The position numbers and the translations under genes are program-made. From an uncultured Bacilli bacterium (GTDB lineage Bacteria; Bacillota_I; Bacilli_A; RF39; UBA660), in NCBI GenBank assembly GCA_934169415.1, contig CAKPNP010000016.1, positions 1 to 27,127 of the forward strand: 27,127 nucleotides of DNA, given 5' to 3'. Shown here one piece after another: positions 21,994-27,127 of the stretch (positions are counted from its first letter, which is position 1; each line of letters starts with the position of its first letter). The notes under the pieces were generated by a model, which made no database searches, was not told the DNA's origin, and saw only the letters and a program-made list of their open reading frames with translations.

Positions 21994-23019
21994 ATGAAAA
22001 GTATATATGATGTAACAAGAAAACAATTAGAAGATTATTTTTTATCAATAGGTGAAAAGAAATTTAAAGCTACTCAAGTATTTGATTGGCTATATAAAAA
22101 AAGAGTTAATTCGTTTGATGATATGAGTAATATCAAAAAAAATGTAATAGATTCATTAAAAAAAGATTTTACATTTGATGATATTAAAATACTTACTAAA
22201 CAAGAAGATATAGATGTAGCTAAATATTTATTTTTATTATCTGATAATAATAAAATAGAAGCTGTACTTATGAAGCATGATTATGGCAATTCACTTTGTG
22301 TATCAAGTCAAGTTGGATGTAATATGGGATGTGCCTTTTGTGAAAGTGGTAGACTTAAAAAGGTAAGAAATTTAAATACTCATGAGATGGTATTACAACT
22401 ACTTAAGGTAGAAAGAGATCTAGGTATTAGAATCTCTCATTTAGTATTAATGGGAATAGGGGAACCTTTTGATAATTATGATAATGTTATGAATTTTATA
22501 GATATAATAAATGATGATAATGGCATTGCTTTAGGATCACGTCATATAACAGTATCTACTAGTGGTATAGTTCCTAAAATAAAAGAATTTATGAATAATG
22601 GCAAACAAGTTAATTTAGCTATTAGTCTTCATGCTGCAAATAATGAATTAAGAAGTAAGTTAATGAAAGTAAATAAAGCTTATGATTTGAATGAATTAAT
22701 GAGTTCTATAAAGGAATATATAAATAAAACTAATAGACGTGTAACGTTTGAATATATTTTATTAAATGGAGTAAATGATCGTGAGTCTGATGCAATACAG
22801 TTATCTAAACTTTTAAAAAATATGAATTGTTATGTTAATCTTATACCTTATAACGAAACTAGTCATATTGAATTTAAAAGAAGTAGTGATTGTAATATTT
22901 TAAAATTTTATGATATACTAAAAAAGAACAATATAAATGTAACAATCCGTCGTGAGTTTGGTAGAAAGGTATCGGCTGCGTGTGGACAGTTAAGAGCAAA
23001 CTATAAGGAGGAAAATTAA
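21994..23019 (+). CDS. rlmN: Dual-specificity 23S rRNA/tRNA adenine-C2 methyltransferase RlmN
   Basis: A radical SAM enzyme that methylates C2 of A2503 in 23S rRNA and A37 in some tRNAs, 341 aa. The iron-sulfur motif is C109-NMG-C113-AF-C116, followed by the ESG-R-RNL segment. GIGEPFDNYDNV is the SAM-binding GGEP-like motif. The conserved C-terminal cysteine, about Cys330 in VSAACGQLR, is the methyl-carrier cysteine. Cfr-type resistance is unlikely given its genomic context. ATG 21994 is used (AGGTG 6 nt upstream); GTG 21985 is inside the ribosome site. It is coupled to prpC by a TAATG junction. Confidence 0.94.
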   Translation: MKSIYDVTRKQLEDYFLSIGEKKFKATQVFDWLYKKRVNSFDDMSNIKKNVIDSLKKDFTFDDIKILTKQEDIDVAKYLFLLSDNNKIEAVLMKHDYGNSLCVSSQVGCNMGCAFCESGRLKKVRNLNTHEMVLQLLKVERDLGIRISHLVLMGIGEPFDNYDNVMNFIDIINDDNGIALGSRHITVSTSGIVPKIKEFMNNGKQVNLAISLHAANNELRSKLMKVNKAYDLNELMSSIKEYINKTNRRVTFEYILLNGVNDRESDAIQLSKLLKNMNCYVNLIPYNETSHIEFKRSSDCNILKFYDILKKNNINVTIRREFGRKVSAACGQLRANYKEEN

Positions 23020-23759
23020 TGAATTATTCATATATAACAGATCCTGGAAAGGTAAGAAGTCATAATGAAGATAATGTAATAATAGTTAAGAATAAGATGA
23101 ATGAAATTCTACTTTGTGTTTGTGATGGAATGGGTGGACATAGAGCAGGCGAGGTAGCTTCTTCTATAGCTATAAATCATGTTTCTGATAGATTTAAGAA
23201 TACTTCAAGTGTTGGTAGTAAGGAAGATGCTATAGCCTTTATTAAAGAAATAGTTAGTGAAGCAAATGTATTAATATATAAGTATACTAATGAGCATGAA
23301 GAAAGTATGGGGATGGGTACTACTATAGTACTTTCTATAGTAACTCCATATTTCTTACTTTTTGGTAATATTGGTGATTCATCAGGCTACGTTATAAAGA
23401 ATAAAAGACTACAAAAGATAACTACTGATCACACTTTAGTAAATTTACTTGTTAAATCGGGTGAATTAACTTTAGAAGAGGCTAAATTACATCCAAGAAA
23501 AAATGTTTTATTAAAAGCACTTGGTGCAACTTCCACAGTTGAAATGGATGTATTTGATGTAGAGCGTGATGTTGATGGAATATTTTTATGTAGTGATGGA
23601 CTAACTAATATGCTAGATGATGAACAAATATTAAAGGTATTAATAGATACTGAATTAAGTGTAGAAGATAGATTAAAAAAATTAATAATTAAAAGTAATA
23701 ATAGGGGTGGCACTGATAATATATCTTGTGCTTATTTGGAAATGGATGGTGCAAAATGA
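23019..23759 (+). CDS. prpC: PP2C-type Ser/Thr protein phosphatase
   Basis: The phosphatase partner (Stp1/PrpC) of the PASTA kinase, 246 aa. PPM metal motifs: RSHNEDN near residue 15, VCDGMGGHRAGE (Asp/Gly metal site), GDSSGYVI, ITTDHTLV, LCSDGLTNML and GGTDNISC. The GDSSGY form replaces the usual GDSRAY, so an arginine common in the family is absent; this occurs in some homologues and need not inactivate. AAGGAGG precedes the ATG. Its TGA overlaps the kinase ATG (ATGA), so the two are coupled at translation. Confidence 0.94.
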   Translation: MNYSYITDPGKVRSHNEDNVIIVKNKMNEILLCVCDGMGGHRAGEVASSIAINHVSDRFKNTSSVGSKEDAIAFIKEIVSEANVLIYKYTNEHEESMGMGTTIVLSIVTPYFLLFGNIGDSSGYVIKNKRLQKITTDHTLVNLLVKSGELTLEEAKLHPRKNVLLKALGATSTVEMDVFDVERDVDGIFLCSDGLTNMLDDEQILKVLIDTELSVEDRLKKLIIKSNNRGGTDNISCAYLEMDGAK

Positions 23760-25465
23760 TTACAAGAGGGGATAAGATAAACGATAGATATCAAATTATC
23801 AAAAATATTGGTGAAGGTGGTATGGCAAATGTTTATTTAGCATTAGATACTATATTAAATAGACAAGTTGCTGTAAAAGTACTAAGAGGAGATTTAGCAG
23901 ATGATGAAAAATTTGTAAGAAGATTTCAAAGAGAAGCTTTATCAGCAAGTAAATTAAGTCATCCAAATATTGTTGAAATGTATGATGTTGGTGAAGATAA
24001 TGGCTTATATTATATAGTAATGGAATATATAGATGGTAAAACTTTAAAAAGTTTAATTAAAAAAAGAGGAGCTTTAACTTTACCTGAAGTAATTGATATA
24101 ATGTTACAGTTAACTAGTGCAATTATGTGTGCACATGATAGTTATATAATTCATAGAGATATAAAACCACAAAACGTTTTAATTTTAGATAATGGAAAAG
24201 TTAAAATTACTGATTTTGGGATTGCCGTTGCTTTAAATAGTAATGAGTTAACACAAACTAATTCTATTATGGGTTCAGTTCATTACCTTCCACCAGAACA
24301 AGCTAGTGGATCAGGTTCTACTATTAAATCAGATATATATTCTCTTGGTATATTAATGTATGAATTGTTAACTGGTAAATTACCATTCAAAGGTGATAAT
24401 GCAGTAGAAATAGCTATAAAGCAAATGAAAGAACCAATTCCTTCAATATGTGCTGAATTTCCTGATATACCACAGAGTGTTGAAAATATAGTTATAAAAG
24501 CATGTGCTAAAAATCCTAAAAATAGATATGATTCCGTAAAAGAAATGTATGAGGATATAAAAACATGTATGGATAGACCCGATGAAAAAAAATATGTATA
24601 TCCATATAAAGAACATGAGGTAGATGAGACTAAACCTTTACCAAATTTAGAAAAATTTGAAAAAAAAGGAGATAATATGAAGAAAAATAAGAAGGGTGTA
24701 AGAGATAAAATACTAATTATACTAGGTTCTTTATTAGCATTTTTAGTAGCTACAATTTGTTTATTTATTATAATTTATCCTAAATTAGTTGAAGTACCTA
24801 ATGTCTATGTTCCGGATGTTTCTGGTCTTTCTTTAGTAGAAGCAGAGGAATTATTGAAATCATATGGACTTGTCGTAAATGCTGATTATGAAGAGGTTGA
24901 ATGTGATGATACTATAGAAGTTGGTAAAGTTTGTTCAACTTCTCCTTGGATTGGTAAATCTGTTAAAGAAGGCACTAATATAACTTTAAAAGTTGCTAAA
25001 AAAACAGATGAAATTGTAGTTAGTAATTATACTGGTGAGAATTATCAATCTGTTTTAGCTAATTTAACTAATGCTGGTATAAATGTAATAGTTGAACAAA
25101 CAAAAATTGAAAAAAATAATCAATCTAAATATAAAGAAAATACTATAGTAAATCAAAGTGCACAAGCTGGAACTAAACTTGCTAAGGGAGATACTATTGT
25201 ACTTTACTATGCAGTTTATACTGTAGAATATCCAGATTTCTTTAGTGAAAATTATACTATTGATGCTGTAGAAGATTTTTGTAAAAAATATAATATAACT
25301 TTAATAAAGCAAGAAGTTGAAACAGAGGATTATACTGAAGGAGTTATATTTTATCAAAGTAGAACAGGTGAAGTTGTAAATGGTACAACTCTTACAATAA
25401 AAATAGCTAAGGCTATATCAAGTGAGGAAACTGATGCAGGGCAAGATAGTGAAGATAATCAGTAA
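23756..25465 (+). CDS. prkC: PASTA-domain Ser/Thr protein kinase (PrkC/Stk1)
   Basis: A membrane kinase of 569 aa controlling cell-wall and growth responses in Gram-positives. The kinase domain (about 8-275) has the glycine loop GEGGMANVY, Lys41 in VAVKVL, catalytic HRDIKPQN (Asp135), DFGIA and the activation segment SVHYLPPEQASG. A basic juxtamembrane region leads to one membrane helix (about 318-340). Three extracellular PASTA repeats follow, starting near VPDVSGLSLVEAEELL, VVSNYTGENYQSVLANL and YPDFFSENYTIDAVEDF; PASTA domains bind muropeptides or lipid II. The acidic tail overlaps rsgA by 32 nt. ATG 23756, overlapping the prpC stop, is preferred to ATG 23726 inside prpC. Confidence 0.95.
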   Translation: MITRGDKINDRYQIIKNIGEGGMANVYLALDTILNRQVAVKVLRGDLADDEKFVRRFQREALSASKLSHPNIVEMYDVGEDNGLYYIVMEYIDGKTLKSLIKKRGALTLPEVIDIMLQLTSAIMCAHDSYIIHRDIKPQNVLILDNGKVKITDFGIAVALNSNELTQTNSIMGSVHYLPPEQASGSGSTIKSDIYSLGILMYELLTGKLPFKGDNAVEIAIKQMKEPIPSICAEFPDIPQSVENIVIKACAKNPKNRYDSVKEMYEDIKTCMDRPDEKKYVYPYKEHEVDETKPLPNLEKFEKKGDNMKKNKKGVRDKILIILGSLLAFLVATICLFIIIYPKLVEVPNVYVPDVSGLSLVEAEELLKSYGLVVNADYEEVECDDTIEVGKVCSTSPWIGKSVKEGTNITLKVAKKTDEIVVSNYTGENYQSVLANLTNAGINVIVEQTKIEKNNQSKYKENTIVNQSAQAGTKLAKGDTIVLYYAVYTVEYPDFFSENYTIDAVEDFCKKYNITLIKQEVETEDYTEGVIFYQSRTGEVVNGTTLTIKIAKAISSEETDAGQDSEDNQ

Positions 25466-26249
25466 TTTATATACTGTTTCAAGCGGTAATGAATTATATT
25501 TATGTAGGGCTAGAGGAAAATTTAGAAATTTAGGTATTACACCATTAGTAGGAGACAATGTAATATTTTCTGATAATATTATAACTGAAATATTACCTAG
25601 AAAAAATGAACTTGTAAGACCATTCGTATCTAATGTAGATCAAGCAATTATAATAGTTAGTTTGGTTTTACCTGATCTTGATTTATATCTACTAGATAAA
25701 TTAATAACTATGATAGAATATAATAACGTTAAACCTATAATTTGTTTTACTAAAATAGATTTATTAACTGATACAACTGAATATTTAAAAGTTAAAAAAT
25801 ATTATGAAGAAATAGGCTATCAGGTTTTTGAAAATACGGATGATTCTATAAAAAAAGTATTTAAGGATAAAATAACAGTAGTTACAGGACAATCAGGAAG
25901 TGGGAAATCTACTCTTTTAAATAAACTTAATCCTTCTTTAAAATTAAGTACAAATGAAATTTCTATAGCTTTAGGTAGAGGAAAACATACAACACGTCAT
26001 GTTGAATTAATCGATATGTTTTCAGGACTTATTGCTGATACTCCTGGTTTTTCTTCACTTAGCCTTAAAAGTATTCCTAAGAATGATATTAAATATACTT
26101 TTGTAGAATTTAATAAATATATGCATGATTGTGAATATAAAGATTGTAATCATGATTTAGAAGTTAATTGTAATATAAAAAATCTTGTTGGTACAAAGAT
26201 TTTAAAATCAAGATATGATAATTATATAAAATTTTTAAGAGGTGATTAA
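25434..26249 (+). CDS. rsgA: Ribosome small-subunit-dependent GTPase RsgA
   Basis: A circularly permuted GTPase that helps mature the 30S subunit, 271 aa. It has an N-terminal OB fold (about 1-65). The G motifs come in permuted order: FTKIDLL (G4), GQSGSGKS (G1, about 152-159), then DTPGFSSL (G3). The C-terminal zinc knuckle is C-x4-C-x-H-x5-C (CEYKDCNHDLEVNC). ATG 25434 has GAGG 6-7 nt upstream; GTG 25422 precedes that site. It overlaps prkC, as in many Firmicutes where rsgA follows the kinase and precedes rpe. Confidence 0.95.
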   Translation: MQGKIVKIISNLYTVSSGNELYLCRARGKFRNLGITPLVGDNVIFSDNIITEILPRKNELVRPFVSNVDQAIIIVSLVLPDLDLYLLDKLITMIEYNNVKPIICFTKIDLLTDTTEYLKVKKYYEEIGYQVFENTDDSIKKVFKDKITVVTGQSGSGKSTLLNKLNPSLKLSTNEISIALGRGKHTTRHVELIDMFSGLIADTPGFSSLSLKSIPKNDIKYTFVEFNKYMHDCEYKDCNHDLEVNCNIKNLVGTKILKSRYDNYIKFLRGD

Positions 26250-26250
26250 T

Positions 26251-26892
26251 ATGATGGTATCAGCATCTATTTTATCTATAAAAGATAATTTAGAATTATC
26301 TATAAAAGAATTATTTAAAACACCAATAGATTTTATACATTTAGATATAATGGATGGAAAATTTGTTTCAAATACTACATATTCTATTGATGATGCGAGA
26401 AAAATAGTTTATAATTCTAAAAAATTAGATGTTCATTTGATGGTCAATGATATTGAAAAATATGTTTTAGATTTTAGTACACTTAATCCAGAATTTATAA
26501 CCTTTCATTATGAAGCAACATCTAATATAAAATATTATATAGATCTTATTAAATCTTTATCTATTAAGGTTGGAATTGCAATAAATCCAGAAACTGATGT
26601 TAGAGTTTTAGATGAATATTTAAAAGATATAGATTTAGTTCTTATTATGAGCGTTAAACCTGGAGCAGGTGGTCAAAAATTTATTCCATCAAGTATTAAT
26701 AAAGTAAAATATTTGATGGAAATGAAAAAAAATAACAACTATTCATATTTGGTAAGTATAGATGGTGGAGTAAACTCAGATACTATAAAAGATATTAATA
26801 CTGATATTGTAGTTGTTGGAAGTTTTTTAACTAATGGAAATTATTTAGATAATTATAATAAATTAAAAGAAAATATGAAACTATCAGATTAA
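26251..26892 (+). CDS. rpe: Ribulose-phosphate 3-epimerase
   Basis: Interconverts ribulose-5-phosphate and xylulose-5-phosphate in the pentose phosphate pathway; 213 aa TIM barrel. Visible motifs: SASILS at the start, FIHLDIMDGKFVSN (metal/catalytic His and Asp), DVHLMV, the phosphate-binding VKPGAGGQKFI and VSIDGGVN with the second catalytic Asp. ATG 26251 follows AGAGGTG; GTG 26242 is part of that site. It is the last gene of the rlmN-prpC-prkC-rsgA-rpe run, followed by a clear terminator. Confidence 0.94.
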   Translation: MMVSASILSIKDNLELSIKELFKTPIDFIHLDIMDGKFVSNTTYSIDDARKIVYNSKKLDVHLMVNDIEKYVLDFSTLNPEFITFHYEATSNIKYYIDLIKSLSIKVGIAINPETDVRVLDEYLKDIDLVLIMSVKPGAGGQKFIPSSINKVKYLMEMKKNNNYSYLVSIDGGVNSDTIKDINTDIVVVGSFLTNGNYLDNYNKLKENMKLSD

Positions 26893-26910
26893 AATTCGAT
26901 AGTTTTTTCT
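26878..26910 (+). terminator. Terminator of the rlmN-rpe operon
   Basis: AAACTATC / GATAGTTT stem with a 12-nt loop and a T6 tract at the end of rpe. Confidence 0.85.
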
Positions 26911-27025
26911 TTTTATACAATTGAATAATACTATAAAATATGATATTATTTTAATAGATAAAAATAATATGTGGGTAAAATAATTCGCAAATTTAAAATG
27001 TAGAAAAATTGATAGGAGTAATAAT

Positions 27026-27064
27026 ATGAAATTAACAAATAGTATCCTCGGGGGGGGGGGTTAA
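27026..27064 (+). other. Short ORF start with G11 tract near the window end
   Basis: The non-genic stretch 26893-27127 holds no clear gene. A GATAGGAG ribosome-like site precedes an ATG at 27026, giving MKLTNSIL and then glycines from 11 consecutive G (27050-27060), with a stop (TAA) immediately after. Changing the run by one G gives other short frames. It may be a phase-variable start, a truncated gene, or an assembly or sequencing artefact. Confidence 0.3.
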
Positions 27065-27127
27065 AAATATATTATAATGATCCCTAATCGTATATTTTGA
27101 TATTTAAAGTATAATAATAAATTATAT

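Noticed and set aside
1..27127. CRISPR array
   Set aside because: No regularly spaced repeats with unique spacers; the only direct repeats are the three att copies and the A/B homologous segments.

Overview
This window comes from an AT-rich, Gram-positive-type (Firmicutes, Bacilli-like) genome. The evidence is the B. subtilis-like order ywiB-argS-rpoE, the rlmN-prpC-prkC(PASTA)-rsgA-rpe block, a ymfF/ymfH peptidase pair, a SigK-type sporulation sigma factor, A/G-rich Shine-Dalgarno sites before nearly every gene, and extended -10 promoters. TGA is a genuine stop (for example the ATGA overlap of prpC and prkC), so the standard bacterial code applies. An uncultured gut lineage is likely, but the sequence alone does not prove it.

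Layout. 1-1055: 3' end of a large secreted protein with Ig-like repeats and a thrombospondin type 1-like module. 1136-11365: ordinary chromosome (Y-family polymerase, membrane-anchored protein, class A PBP, ywiB-argS-rpoE, two M16 peptidase-like proteins, sigK). 11376-11697: a frameshifted tspO-like remnant. 11777-13587: a methyltransferase-fold protein and a membrane/coiled-coil protein. 13656-21526: an island of two related mobile elements in tandem, flanked and separated by three copies of a 20-bp direct repeat; the right copy overlaps the 3' CCA end of a tRNA-Lys(CTT) gene. 21713-26892: chromosome again (secG, rlmN, prpC, prkC, rsgA, rpe). 26893-27127 is almost empty apart from a G11 tract.

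The island is the most interesting part. Element B (16045-21506) is the fuller copy. From right to left it has a terminal 90-aa ORF, a leader peptide overlapping an intrinsic terminator, a large serine recombinase, a short ORF cut off from it by an in-frame TGA, a MobV-type relaxase, a conserved hairpin and possible oriT, and a three-gene cargo operon that includes a protein with PARP/ADP-ribosyltransferase-like motifs. Element A (13656-16044) has the same backbone but is decayed: a deletion of about 2.4 kb fused the recombinase to the relaxase tail, and its recombinase and terminal ORF carry stops and a frameshift. In the same cargo position A has different genes: a convergent type I toxin-antitoxin-like locus, a small RHH-like protein and a small membrane protein. 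Comparing the two copies separates conserved backbone (ends, leader/attenuator, recombinase, relaxase, hairpins) from exchangeable cargo. Before insertion the tRNA-Lys gene probably read straight into the bidirectional terminator now at 13603-13637; in the present arrangement a terminator inside the end of element B can serve it.
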